Shown: one piece after another, positions 45,887 through 54,986 of the stretch
How the letters are laid out: every line of letters begins with the position of its first letter
How positions within the stretch are numbered: the first letter of the stretch is position 1
DNA from: Cytobacillus purgationiresistens
Lineage (GTDB): Bacteria; Bacillota; Bacilli; Bacillales; Cytobacillaceae
Direction of reading: 5' to 3'
DNA: 64,000 bases
NCBI RefSeq assembly: GCF_030813235.1
Contig: NZ_JAUSUB010000010.1
Span: 1 to 64,000 of the forward strand
The notes under the pieces: generated by a model
Databases searched by the model: none
The model's input: the letters and a program-made list of their open reading frames with translations, nothing else
What the model was told of the DNA's origin: nothing
Program-made: the position numbers and the translations under genes

Positions 45887-46141
45887 TTAAAAAGATTCAG
45901 TGCTTTCGTTAATTTTTTCGTTTTCTCCTTCGTTATTTTCCTCGACTGGTATTTCAGGCTTTAACGCCTCAGTTATTGGCGTAATTAGCTTAACTTCTAT
46001 TCGCGAAAATATTAAATCACCCACTAAGACGGTATTAATGTCACGATCATTTAATTGCTGATTAATTTCCGAAGCGTTATATGTCTCTACCTCAACCTCG
46101 TAATTGCCACTGTTATAGGTATCTATTTTTAGTTTTATCAT
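45887..46141 (-). CDS. Small acidic phage protein
   Basis: An 84-residue protein with a beta-rich N-terminal half (IKLKIDTYNSGNYEVEVETYNASEINQQLND) and an acidic, disordered tail (PVEENNEGENEKINESTESF). Its start overlaps the stop of the tail-tip gene by four bases (ATGA). It is probably a tail accessory protein; no family is recognised. Confidence 0.65.
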   Translation of the reverse strand: MIKLKIDTYNSGNYEVEVETYNASEINQQLNDRDINTVLVGDLIFSRIEVKLITPITEALKPEIPVEENNEGENEKINESTESF

Positions 46142-48033
46142 AGTGAGTAATCCCCTCTCGATTGAATGAAAAACTGTAAATTCAACTGCGCATTAATCCT
46201 TCCCAAATCATTTGGGGTTATCTCTACCGTATGCCACCCTCGCTGTATCTTGTTACCGCTATCCGTTGATAAATACGGCACTAAATCGATATTATCTCCG
46301 CTTGTGGATGTATGAGAGACGGCCTTACCGTCTACCTTTATCGTAACCGTCGAGGGTAATCTGTTAAGTTTATAAATACCGTGCGCTATTTCATGTATGT
46401 GATTTGGTATCGTAAAATCGTGCGTATGGTTTGGGATAGAAACGCTATGCGAGTGATTCGGTACATCGAAATTGTGCGTATGCGATGGTATGATAACTGT
46501 GTGCTGGTGATTTGGGATAGTCGACGAATGATTATGGTTCATTTGGTCCGTAACGTTAATCGCGTGAATGTGGTCAGCATATGCCGGATTAAGTCCGACA
46601 GGGTTGGATGTATATGCAAAAAATGTCGGATTAGAAATCGAGCTGGTTATGGTAGTCCCTCCACCGGACGAACTCGTTGCAGTACTTCCACCACCGCTTG
46701 CGGTAGATTTCGCCACACCCCCACCGCTTGAGCTTGTCGCAGTTGTAGCGCCCCCGCCAGACGTGGTTGTAGATGTTGCGCCTCCGCCTTGCGTTGCCTG
46801 CCCATAAGTTCTAAATTCCGAAGTTTCAAACCATAGCGTTAAACCGTTAACTCTCACTGTCTCTTCCGGTAAGTTAAAACGAATAATTGCCGGATTACTA
46901 AAATCCGCATTATCGTCATATGAATAAGCTAGTAAATTCGTCGCACCTTGCGCATAGACTTCGTTAATCTCCTGGCGTCTTTCTAGGTCTGCTTGTGTTG
47001 TGCCAAGGTTCTCCGTTTTATTCGCGATTTCTAGCTGAATGTCTCCCGGGCTTCCTACCATGTCCGGCTTGGATTCCGCTACTATACGGGCTTCAAACGC
47101 GCCAAGGTCAGGATCGACTAAGCGAACAATACGGCCTAAGCGCAACTTATCCACATCCATACCTGTTAATACCGATAAGTCTACGGCACTAATGCGATAG
47201 GACACTTTCGGCACGCTGCGTTCATCGAGCAAAGCCTGAGCGCTCGCCTTAAGCGATTCAACGTTTTCAAATCGGCGGTCAACCCAAACGTAGGGAATCA
47301 ACCCGTATTTTGCGATAGATGCTTCGTTCTCTAAATATGGTCGCCCGTTATTGATTTCGCGAATAGTAAGCTGATTAACGCCCTCGCCGTAGCCTTTCGG
47401 ATATATTCTATTAATAACGCCAGTCGGGTCGATTTCCCGCTCAATCTCACGCTGGTTTTTGCCGAAGCGAACTTCGCAACTAACGTCCATTGCCGGGCGA
47501 ACTAAGTTAAGCGTCCATGGGTATGACATCGTATCCCACGTCCACTCGTATTGTTCGTCGAAAGGCTGCGCGATAGAAAACAATGGTCCGAGCAAGCCGT
47601 TTTCATCCTCCCATTTGTAATGAAAATAACGCGTAAAGTCGCATCGACCTAATCGCCAATGCTTCGTCGTTTGTCGCGCTAGTATATATTCGATATTTTG
47701 TATCGTCGTCCAGTTTATCGTCTGATGATACTCGAAGAGAACGTCGTCCATAAGTGTCGCGATAACGTGGTCGCATTCGTATTTAACGGAGTATGTCGAT
47801 TCCGATTTCGTAGTCTGCGCAGGCGCAATACGAAATAGTCCGACATATTCGCCGGTCGCATCGTCAGTTATTTCGACATAGTTGAACGGCTGGCATTCGG
47901 CATTCTTCCTATCATCTAACGGTAAAATAAAAGAAGCGCCCCAAATTTCGTTGAGACGCTTCGAGTATGAAACTCCGTATGCATTTTCGAGTATTGCGAT
48001 AGGCTGGCGTGACCTGTTTAGGATTCTAATCGT
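46138..48033 (-). CDS. Tail-tip (Tal/endopeptidase-type) protein, non-canonical start
   Basis: The 631-residue frame opens at ACG (48033). It reads TIRILNRSRQPIAILENAYGVSYSKRLNEIW, a typical opening of siphophage tail-tip proteins with Thr in place of Met. AAGGAGG lies 9 bases upstream. No ATG, GTG or TTG occurs in frame before 47751, which is deep inside the conserved domain. The C-terminal part has a Gly/Ser/Thr-rich stretch with five GGG blocks and six 9-residue units of the type NHxHxxxIP, likely metal-binding. An ATT (48030) is an alternative start. Either a rare start is used or the ATG was lost. Confidence 0.82.
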   Translation of the reverse strand, partial: TIRILNRSRQPIAILENAYGVSYSKRLNEIWGASFILPLDDRKNAECQPFNYVEITDDATGEYVGLFRIAPAQTTKSESTYSVKYECDHVIATLMDDVLFEYHQTINWTTIQNIEYILARQTTKHWRLGRCDFTRYFHYKWEDENGLLGPLFSIAQPFDEQYEWTWDTMSYPWTLNLVRPAMDVSCEVRFGKNQREIEREIDPTGVINRIYPKGYGEGVNQLTIREINNGRPYLENEASIAKYGLIPYVWVDRRFENVESLKASAQALLDERSVPKVSYRISAVDLSVLTGMDVDKLRLGRIVRLVDPDLGAFEARIVAESKPDMVGSPGDIQLEIANKTENLGTTQADLERRQEINEVYAQGATNLLAYSYDDNADFSNPAIIRFNLPEETVRVNGLTLWFETSEFRTYGQATQGGGATSTTTSGGGATTATSSSGGGVAKSTASGGGSTATSSSGGGTTITSSISNPTFFAYTSNPVGLNPAYADHIHAINVTDQMNHNHSSTIPNHQHTVIIPSHTHNFDVPNHSHSVSIPNHTHDFTIPNHIHEIAHGIYKLNRLPSTVTIKVDGKAVSHTSTSGDNIDLVPYLSTDSGNKIQRGWHTVEITPNDLGRINAQLNLQFFIQSRGDYSL

Positions 48034-48047
48034 AGCGTCCGACCTCC

Positions 48048-49874
48048 TTATGATGAGACGTTAGTCCCTAGCGTTATTGAAGACATACTGTCAATTTGAA
48101 TCGGCATGCCTGCACACATATTACCGATCACTATTCCATTTGTGACAGTTGAGCTGAAATATATCGCGTATTGCGCAGGAGACCCGGTTATATTTCGGCA
48201 ATTATTCCCGTTGACGATAATTCTTGCGACATTTGTAAGAACGCGAATATGCTGGTACCCGCTTCCAACGCCGACAATGATATTATCATTAACGTTAACG
48301 GTGTCGCTGTCAGTAGAAACGATGATGCCGTGCGAGCCAACTCTCGAAATATCATTACCTATAATGCTCGACGTGTTGATGGTTGTACTAGTTATTCCGT
48401 TTCCGCCGGCTTCGGTTATATGATTTCCACAGGCGTTAAAGTGGTTACCTTGGGACATAGATATACCTGTGCCAGATGTTTTAAAAATGTTATTATTGGC
48501 AATATTAATAAATTTGCAATAAGTCGAATAGATACCGATGCCGCTGTAATCTCTTATACTATTACCGCTTAAGATTACATTCTCTACAATACCAGTTGCC
48601 TCACCGCTTACACTTATCGCTGAGCCATATCCTCCACCTTGGTTAATAATATTATTGTTAATTTGAATATCCGTGATGTTTTGACTAGCGTTCGTTTGGA
48701 TTCCTTGTTCGTTTTTAGTGTCCTCTACATTACTCGTCAGTGGTGGGTTGACAGATATTCCTCCGCCACATTTATAAATTTGATTATCTTGAATAGATGC
48801 GTATTTCCAATGGTATCCTCTGATTCCCCACTCCAAGCAATCCGTTATGATATTTCCTTGTACGATAATATTTTCAAACCACCGGTTTATTGTAGCGTTG
48901 TGACTCCCGATACCTCGCCCCCATCCGCCAAGCTCATCTGATGTCTCGATAACGTTATTGATAATAAAAACGTTTTTACATGCGGTATGGTCGTAAGCAC
49001 CGAACCAAGGTAGTGCGTCCAAACTTTTCGCAATATCCAACTGAATAGCCTCGGAATATTTTCTTGTTGTTCCAGGATCATATCCGGAGAATCGGGAATC
49101 CTTGATCAACACATTCTTACTTGAATTTACCTCGATCCCATGTCCTAGGCTGACGTTTTTAATTACGACATCTTTTATAATGACGTTCTCTGCGTGAGCT
49201 ATCGCCATGCAGGTACCTTGCTGTACTAAGTGACCGTTATTCTCAAAAATACCGCCTTCGATGATGATATTTCCGTTTCCGTTGTATCCGTAATACTGAT
49301 CGCCAGTTGCTCCATTTTGAATAATATTTCCTTGGTGCCTTCGGTCAATTATAGTATCAGGCGTCAATCTTAAATGAGTGTTTCCTCGAAGGATTAATTC
49401 TTTAGTTGTTTTAAAAACGCCTTGTGGTATATCGACAGTAATGAAATCTTTTTCTAACGCCAAATCCAATGCGGACTGTATTGCGGCAGTATCATCGTCA
49501 ACCCCATTTCCAGTCGCACCAAGCTCCGTTACCGAAACTTTACCAACCGTTCTATTGTTTAGTTTAACAATTATGTCGTCAATACTCGTCTGTGCTTGAG
49601 CGTCTTTTGCGTCCAATCTTTCTTTTAGCGTCGAAAACTCATTGTTCTCTCCGTCGACCCTCGCCTGCGCAGCCTCTACGGATGAATCCCCTTCGATTGT
49701 GACTTTATTAAACTGCGCTTGCACACTCGTCGCCGTCTCTAAAGCGAGATTCGCGTGTTCACTAGAAACAGTCAACCCTTGCAGTGCTATGTTCGCATTG
49801 GTTATTCCTTGATTTATTTTCGGATAAGCTTGACGCAAGGTATCCGTCCCTAAAATCTTTGGCGCATCCGCCAT
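48048..49874 (-). CDS. Right-handed beta-helix tailspike
   Basis: A 608-residue protein. A helical N-terminal region (~1-115) probably attaches to the tail. A pectate-lyase-like beta helix then opens with VTELGATGNGVDDDTAAIQSALDLAL and continues as repeated NNIIN/GNxI turns to the end. Such spikes bind or cut cell-surface polysaccharide. The ATG at 49874 lies 7 bases after AAGGAGGG; the ATG at 49880 is too close. It lies between Dit and the tail-tip gene. Its stop codon overlaps the ribosome binding site of the next gene. Confidence 0.88.
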   Translation of the reverse strand: MADAPKILGTDTLRQAYPKINQGITNANIALQGLTVSSEHANLALETATSVQAQFNKVTIEGDSSVEAAQARVDGENNEFSTLKERLDAKDAQAQTSIDDIIVKLNNRTVGKVSVTELGATGNGVDDDTAAIQSALDLALEKDFITVDIPQGVFKTTKELILRGNTHLRLTPDTIIDRRHQGNIIQNGATGDQYYGYNGNGNIIIEGGIFENNGHLVQQGTCMAIAHAENVIIKDVVIKNVSLGHGIEVNSSKNVLIKDSRFSGYDPGTTRKYSEAIQLDIAKSLDALPWFGAYDHTACKNVFIINNVIETSDELGGWGRGIGSHNATINRWFENIIVQGNIITDCLEWGIRGYHWKYASIQDNQIYKCGGGISVNPPLTSNVEDTKNEQGIQTNASQNITDIQINNNIINQGGGYGSAISVSGEATGIVENVILSGNSIRDYSGIGIYSTYCKFINIANNNIFKTSGTGISMSQGNHFNACGNHITEAGGNGITSTTINTSSIIGNDISRVGSHGIIVSTDSDTVNVNDNIIVGVGSGYQHIRVLTNVARIIVNGNNCRNITGSPAQYAIYFSSTVTNGIVIGNMCAGMPIQIDSMSSITLGTNVSS

Positions 49875-49886
49875 AATCATCCCTCC

Positions 49887-50693
49887 TTACAGGTACTTAT
49901 AGACCAATCTTTCGCCAATCCTAACGTCCAATCTATAGCCGTTTACACTGACGGTATTTTCTCCTGGCGATAATTCGAGAAAAGAACCAGTCATCCTCGT
50001 CATATCTGTATTTCCGTTAAATTTAATTACGAAAGTGTCTCCGTCGATTTCTACGACCTCATTGCTTAAGTTTTTTACCGAAAGGGTTCGCCCGTTAATT
50101 GAAACTGAGATCAATTCGCCACGACCTTCAAGTCTAAAAGAAAACGGAATACTGACGGTACCATTATTTATAACTTTAAATGAAGTCGGCCCAGTCACTC
50201 TCCGCGACCCTAAGCCGGTCTCCCAAATAACGTCACTAAGTATGGGCACATTACTATCCATAATGATATCGTTGCTCGGCACGATAAACTTCGCCAACGG
50301 ATCGTGCGCCACTAACGGCAATGTAAAAAAGCCGAGGTTAGCCAGTCGTTCTACCGGCACGCCTCCGCTCACTTTCACGTCATAATATTTGTCCGGCTCG
50401 TCACCAAAGCGCAACTTGACCGTTTTCGGACGTCCGTAGTCATCGACGAACAGCCGCACGAATTGCCGTATCTGCGCCTTTTGATCTGTATAAGATTTCC
50501 GCGGCAATACGCAATTTAATGCGAACTGTCTCACGTCCATATATGCGCCAAAGTCATATGCGCCATGTCGTCCAGGCACCGTCACCGTATTCGTACGAAA
50601 CTCGGGCAGCATCGGCTCGGAAGAATCGAGCTTAACTGTTACGCCTAGCGATTGTAGTTCGGTGTTATCTATCCATACGCTTGCTTCGCTCAT
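49887..50693 (-). CDS. Distal tail protein (Dit / Sipho_tail family)
   Basis: A 268-residue protein. The N-terminal ~120 residues match the Dit core (TVTVPGRHGAYDFGAYMDVRQFALNCVL...QIRQFVRLFVDD), and the C-terminal half is a galectin-like beta domain. Dit forms the hub that joins the tail tube to the tip and receptor-binding proteins. It overlaps the tape-measure stop by one base (TGATG). It has the expected place after the tape measure. Confidence 0.88.
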   Translation of the reverse strand: MSEASVWIDNTELQSLGVTVKLDSSEPMLPEFRTNTVTVPGRHGAYDFGAYMDVRQFALNCVLPRKSYTDQKAQIRQFVRLFVDDYGRPKTVKLRFGDEPDKYYDVKVSGGVPVERLANLGFFTLPLVAHDPLAKFIVPSNDIIMDSNVPILSDVIWETGLGSRRVTGPTSFKVINNGTVSIPFSFRLEGRGELISVSINGRTLSVKNLSNEVVEIDGDTFVIKFNGNTDMTRMTGSFLELSPGENTVSVNGYRLDVRIGERLVYKYL

Positions 50694-53600
50694 CAGCGCT
50701 GCCCCTTTCGTCTTTTAGTGCTCGAATTATCTCGTGCTAAGTTTCGACCAACTGACGGCGCGACAAGAGTTCCTACCCTTTCGCTATCCATTACGACTTG
50801 CATTCCGCTCATCATTTGCAACGCTTGATTCATCATGTCGACCGCCCCTTCTATGCCGGAATTACTTACGTCTAGGCTTCCTTCGAATGAAGACATGACG
50901 CCCATTCCTCCGATGCTTGGCGTGCCATATGACGTGGATAGAGAAGGTACAGCAGCGTTAGCCATATCGTTACTGGCGCGTTCAACTCCGCTAATCATCG
51001 AGTCTAAACCAATAATGAAGCCCTCGCCCGTATGAACGCCGAATTGCTTAAACAACCGTGAAGGAGACTTAATCCTAAGGAATGACTTCGTTGCTTCTGC
51101 GGCAGCATTCGCTATTTCAGTCGCCTTCTCTTTAACGGATTTTAACATCGAACCCATTCCGCTAATTAAGCCTCTAATCATATCCGCTCCAATTTGCTTT
51201 AAGTCGACTTCTTTAATTCCTTTGATGATGCGCTTAACCAGTTCACGTCCTGCTGCGAGTAGAGCTACGCCAGCAACCGCAAGTGCTGCGCCCGCAACGT
51301 CGATTATTATTTTTCCGAGCTTGTCGATGAACTCCGGCTTCTTCTCTTTGTTACCTTCCGCAACCTTATCAACCATTTTCTTACCCATGTCCTTGATTTC
51401 AGACTTATTAGGTACACCAGCGAACCACGTTTTGATAGCCGTCCACCATTCGCTTAACTTTGCGGTGATTCGCGCAGGTATTTCGCTAAACCAGGCAGCC
51501 ATCTTAGTCCACCACTCGCCTAATTGCGTATAAATTTCTTTGGGACGTGTCTTAAACCATTCAGATATCGTCTTACCCCATTCGGAAAGTTTAGTACTGA
51601 TCGTCTCTTTCGTTTTGTCGTACCAATCGGTAATGCTCGTTTTCCACGCCTCGAACGCAGCTTTCATTCGACCAGGTATCTCCTTAAACCAAGTCGTAAT
51701 AGCTTCTCCCCATGCGCTTAACTTTTCACGCATCATATCAGGAATCGACGCAAACCACTCTTTGATTGCGTCTCGCCATACGTTCCATTGGCGGATATTT
51801 TCTTCATGCTGTCGCTCTGTCCAATCTTCAATCGCCTTTCCCCATTCAGACAACGTTGACGTGATTTTTGCGGGTAGGGATTTAAACCATGCGATGATAG
51901 CTGTCTCCCAAACGGTTAACTGTGCAGTCATCGCATCTCTCTTCTCGACGAACCACCCTGAAATCACCGCCCACCACGAGTTTAATTGCGACTTAACCTT
52001 TGAAGGTAAAGACTTAAACCACCCGACAATAGCCTCTTTCCATCCGTTGAGTTTCTCCGGTATCTTCGTTTTTAGGTTTCCGATAACTTCTACCATCTTA
52101 TTGAACTCGTCGCCCCAAACCTTAGTAATTTCGCTACCAAATTTACTTGCAACTTTCTTAAGCGACTCCCAGGCTTCAACGAATATTTTAATGAAAAGCT
52201 CTTTTGCTTGCGCCCAATCACCGTTAAGGAAAGCACGCATGAAATCTCCTACGTTGGACCATACCTTTTTAAACTCTTGAACGAAGGTCTTTAAAACTTC
52301 AACCAGCGCAAGAAATCCTTCTTTCATCTTGGCGACGGAATAATCCACTGATTTTCGGAACCATTCAACATTCTTATTCATCCATGTGAACGAAGAAACT
52401 AACCCGACAATTGCAGCAATAACCAACGTAATTGGCAACGCGATAGCACTTATAGCCCCTATCACGGCTGGCGCCGCAGCACTTATAGCAGCAAATCCCG
52501 CTGTTATAAAAGGGATCATTCCTACTAAAATAAGTAAGGGTCCTATAACCAACGCTAAAGCTGTCGCAATCATAGGAACTAACACAATTGCCGTTTTAAT
52601 TGCGGGATGTAATTTCGAAAACTTCTCCGCCATCTTAATAACGCCGTCAATGACTGGATCGAGTGCGGTCATTAACGTGACAAGTACCGCTTTAAACTCA
52701 TCGCCGACAATCCGCACAATATGCTTTAGCTTGTTTTGCAGTATTTGTAATTTCGATTCGAACGTCTCATATCGCTCATTTGCCTCGTTGGTTAGTGCGC
52801 TGTTTTCTTTCCATGCTTGCGTCGATATATCTATTGCGTCAGCAAGTACACCTGTTGCGCCGGATAAACGAAGCAACGTGTCGGACTCACGTATTCCCTT
52901 GATTCCCAAATCATCAAGCATCGTCGTTAAGTTTTTGCCTTCTTTCGATGATTTGCCAAGTCCTTCAATAAATAAATTCAACGCGCCTATGGCATCTTCT
53001 TTCCACGCTTTTTCAAATTCCGTTGAACTCATACCGGAAATTTCCGCAAAGCCTTTTAGACTCTTACCGCCTCCGTCAACCGCTTTACTGATTTTCTTCA
53101 TTACGGTAGACATTGCAGTGCCCCCAGCCTCTGCTTCGATACCAACGCTGGACATTGCTGTTGCTAATGCCGTTATCTGCGCTTCCGTCAATCCGATTTG
53201 TTTACCTTGACCGGCTAAACGCAAGGACATATTTACGATTTCTGTTTCAGTCGTCGCGAAGTTATTACCGAGAGCAACGATTGATGATCCGAGATTTTCG
53301 AATTTTTCCTGTGGCATCTGCGTAATGTTTGCCAATCGCGCCAAGGCTGTCGCCGCTTCATCGGATGACATGTTCGTCGCAACGCCCATATTAACCATCG
53401 TTTTCGTAAAGCTTAGTATCGCTTCATTCTTAATACCTAACTGACCGGCTGCTTCCGCAACTGTAGCGATCTCTTCGGCAGATGCCGGCATTTCTTTTGC
53501 CATTTCGAGAATACCTTTACGGAATCCTTCGAGCTCCTTATCCGTTGCGTCCACTGTTTTCTTTACGCCAGCGAAAGCAGACTCAAAATCTGACGAAACT

Positions 53601-53791
53601 TTAACCGCGTAACCTATACCGGCAGCCGCAGCGACTCCCATCGCAGACACTGCAACGCCGACCGCTCCGACAGCCTGGAACGCATCCCTATTCCGCTGTG
53701 CAAACTCATCTACTCGTCGAGAAGCAGTAGCTAATCCGGCTGTTAAACGTGTGATATCTGCGCCAATCCTAACGACTAGCGAACTTATCAT
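50693..53791 (-). CDS. Tail tape-measure protein (TP901 type)
   Basis: A 1032-residue protein. The TP901 core domain covers ~60-330 (SDFESAFAGVKKTVDAT, MPASAEEIATVAEAAGQLGI). Hydrophobic helices at ~398-468 are likely membrane-inserting. Residues 581-800 are ten consecutive repeats of exactly 22 residues with Trp at positions 4 and 11. The protein sets tail length and passes into the host membrane at injection. It starts directly after the TAG of the tail-chaperone frame. Confidence 0.97.
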   Translation of the reverse strand: MISSLVVRIGADITRLTAGLATASRRVDEFAQRNRDAFQAVGAVGVAVSAMGVAAAAGIGYAVKVSSDFESAFAGVKKTVDATDKELEGFRKGILEMAKEMPASAEEIATVAEAAGQLGIKNEAILSFTKTMVNMGVATNMSSDEAATALARLANITQMPQEKFENLGSSIVALGNNFATTETEIVNMSLRLAGQGKQIGLTEAQITALATAMSSVGIEAEAGGTAMSTVMKKISKAVDGGGKSLKGFAEISGMSSTEFEKAWKEDAIGALNLFIEGLGKSSKEGKNLTTMLDDLGIKGIRESDTLLRLSGATGVLADAIDISTQAWKENSALTNEANERYETFESKLQILQNKLKHIVRIVGDEFKAVLVTLMTALDPVIDGVIKMAEKFSKLHPAIKTAIVLVPMIATALALVIGPLLILVGMIPFITAGFAAISAAAPAVIGAISAIALPITLVIAAIVGLVSSFTWMNKNVEWFRKSVDYSVAKMKEGFLALVEVLKTFVQEFKKVWSNVGDFMRAFLNGDWAQAKELFIKIFVEAWESLKKVASKFGSEITKVWGDEFNKMVEVIGNLKTKIPEKLNGWKEAIVGWFKSLPSKVKSQLNSWWAVISGWFVEKRDAMTAQLTVWETAIIAWFKSLPAKITSTLSEWGKAIEDWTERQHEENIRQWNVWRDAIKEWFASIPDMMREKLSAWGEAITTWFKEIPGRMKAAFEAWKTSITDWYDKTKETISTKLSEWGKTISEWFKTRPKEIYTQLGEWWTKMAAWFSEIPARITAKLSEWWTAIKTWFAGVPNKSEIKDMGKKMVDKVAEGNKEKKPEFIDKLGKIIIDVAGAALAVAGVALLAAGRELVKRIIKGIKEVDLKQIGADMIRGLISGMGSMLKSVKEKATEIANAAAEATKSFLRIKSPSRLFKQFGVHTGEGFIIGLDSMISGVERASNDMANAAVPSLSTSYGTPSIGGMGVMSSFEGSLDVSNSGIEGAVDMMNQALQMMSGMQVVMDSERVGTLVAPSVGRNLARDNSSTKRRKGQR
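51392..52051 (-). repeat. Ten 66-bp coding repeats in the tape measure
   Basis: Each unit encodes 22 residues (two hendecads). The consensus is L-x2-W-x2-AI-x2-WF-x3-P-x2-I-x3. The length never varies, though the sequence does, so the period is under selection. Confidence 0.92.
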
Positions 53792-54052
53792 CTAGGTTCC
53801 TCCTTTCTTCGAAAATTTCCATTGCGATAGCCATTCCTCGGCATGCTTGGCTTGTTCAGCTTTCTGCTTAATCCACTCTTCCGTAACGCCTTCTTCCGGA
53901 CGCTTGAACAGGTCGGTTGCTTTCGGCTGTTTTGACCGATGCGCTTTCTCCTGCATAATTGCGATATGAGAGTCGCGCTCATATTCGTCATAACGACGTT
54001 CTTGTTGCGCTTCCATAAGCAGCACGTATTCCCTCGGCGTAAAAGCCAGCAC
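53792..54052 (-). CDS. Tail assembly chaperone, downstream (-1) frame
   Basis: An 86-residue frame, basic and helical (FTPREYVLLMEAQQERRYDEYERD...). The GTG at 54052 has no ribosome binding site. The same frame is open without a stop from 54184, inside the upstream chaperone gene, through ERDFDYDRIIKDGWRFLGLKPAEV. This is the classical gpG/gpGT layout, in which the second part is made only as a frameshift fusion of about 225 residues. It ends immediately before the tape measure. Confidence 0.8.
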   Translation of the reverse strand: MLAFTPREYVLLMEAQQERRYDEYERDSHIAIMQEKAHRSKQPKATDLFKRPEEGVTEEWIKQKAEQAKHAEEWLSQWKFSKKGGT

Positions 54053-54093
54053 TTCGGCAGGCTTAAGACCGAGAAAACGCCAACCGTCCTTTA

Positions 54094-54468
54094 TTATTCT
54101 GTCGTAGTCAAAATCTCGTTCAGTTGTTCGAACACTTCCGGATTCTTGGCTTTCATGTTCTTCACTACCTTCGCGAAGAAAAAACTTTCCAGCACAACCT
54201 CGTTAATCGTTTTGTGAATGTATTCTAAATCGATTTTCCCGTCGTTAAATGCCTTTTCAATTGCCTGCTCAACGGTTTCTTTCGATAGGCTTTCACCGGT
54301 ATGAAAAAGTCCTGCATGAATAACATCTGCGAATACTTCCAATGATCCCGACATTGCTACGCCGACAAATCCGAGCGAACCGCCTTCGTATAGACCTTCC
54401 AAGTGTTTAACTGATTTAAAACCTAATTTCAATTCATATTCCTTTTGCCCAACTTCGAACATTGCCAT
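54094..54468 (-). CDS. Tail assembly chaperone, upstream frame
   Basis: A 124-residue helical protein (FEVGQKEYELKLGFKSVKHLEGLYEGGSLGF...) of the small siphophage tail-chaperone type (gpG-like), which coats the tape measure during tail assembly. AAGGGG precedes the ATG. It lies between the tail tube gene and the tape measure, as usual. The last third contains the T TTT TTC heptamer. Confidence 0.85.
   Translation of the reverse strand: MAMFEVGQKEYELKLGFKSVKHLEGLYEGGSLGFVGVAMSGSLEVFADVIHAGLFHTGESLSKETVEQAIEKAFNDGKIDLEYIHKTINEVVLESFFFAKVVKNMKAKNPEVFEQLNEILTTTE
54178..54184 (-). promoter_or_regulatory. Candidate -1 frameshift slippery heptamer
   Basis: T TTT TTC in the zero frame of the chaperone gene (codons 96-97), fitting X XXY YYZ. 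The -1 frame is open from here to 53792. ATTTTGAC near 54110 is a weaker alternative. Confidence 0.6.
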
Positions 54469-54503
54469 TTATAAAACCCCTTTTCGGTATAATTTTCGTA
54501 AGT

Positions 54504-54527
54504 AAAAAGGCGAGCATGAAGCCCGCC
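54504..54527 (-). terminator. Hairpin with T-run after the tail tube gene
   Basis: GGCGAGC (54509-54515) pairs with GCCCGCC (54521-54527), one mismatch. The minus strand continues into five T. Confidence 0.7.
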
Positions 54528-54538
54528 AGGAAAGTCGA

Positions 54539-54973
54539 TTATTCCGCACCTTCAGGTACTAGCGTCAACGTTTCAAGCGTTCTTTTACCGTTTAATGAAG
54601 CACTCAGCGAATAAGTAACATATTCTGAATTTCCGAAGCTATATTCGAAAGATGAGATCATGTAGTCGCCCACTTTCGCCTCAAGCGTACGGGTATTTAT
54701 TTCGTGAATTTTTACTAATCGTTTTTCATCCATCGCAGAATCAAAATGTTCCAGTGATGGGTCACCTTCCGTCATAATTCCTTCGATAGAAATTTCATGC
54801 GTTATATTTCCATAATCACTTCCGCTTTTGTCCTTCGTATTTAAATCGATAGTGTCTGCTGATTTATTAGATGACCCTGCCGTTTGGTTTAACGGACGTA
54901 CCAATGTCGCGCCATCAACCCCATCAATTTCAACCGCAAATAATATTTCTTCTCCGCGATATTCGATCGCCAT
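54539..54973 (-). CDS. Major tail tube protein
   Basis: A 144-residue beta-rich protein of the TP901-1-like major tail protein type (LNQTAGSSNKSADTIDLNTKDKSGSDYGNITHEISIEGIMTEGDPS). It polymerises into the tail tube. AGGGGGACGAATA precedes the ATG. The following hairpin with T-run fits a highly expressed transcript. Confidence 0.88.
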   Translation of the reverse strand: MAIEYRGEEILFAVEIDGVDGATLVRPLNQTAGSSNKSADTIDLNTKDKSGSDYGNITHEISIEGIMTEGDPSLEHFDSAMDEKRLVKIHEINTRTLEAKVGDYMISSFEYSFGNSEYVTYSLSASLNGKRTLETLTLVPEGAE

Positions 54974-54986
54974 TTATTCGTCCCCC

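Noticed and set aside
46381..46807. Plus-strand frames opposite the tail-tip repeats
   Set aside because: Their low-complexity sequence is the complement of the HxH and GGG codons.
48106..48572. Plus-strand frames opposite the tailspike
   Set aside because: No ribosome binding site, and the minus-strand beta-helix gene explains the region fully.
51540..53210. Long plus-strand frames opposite the tape measure (246 and 274 residues)
   Set aside because: They are antisense shadows created by the codon bias and the 66-bp repeats; no ribosome binding sites.
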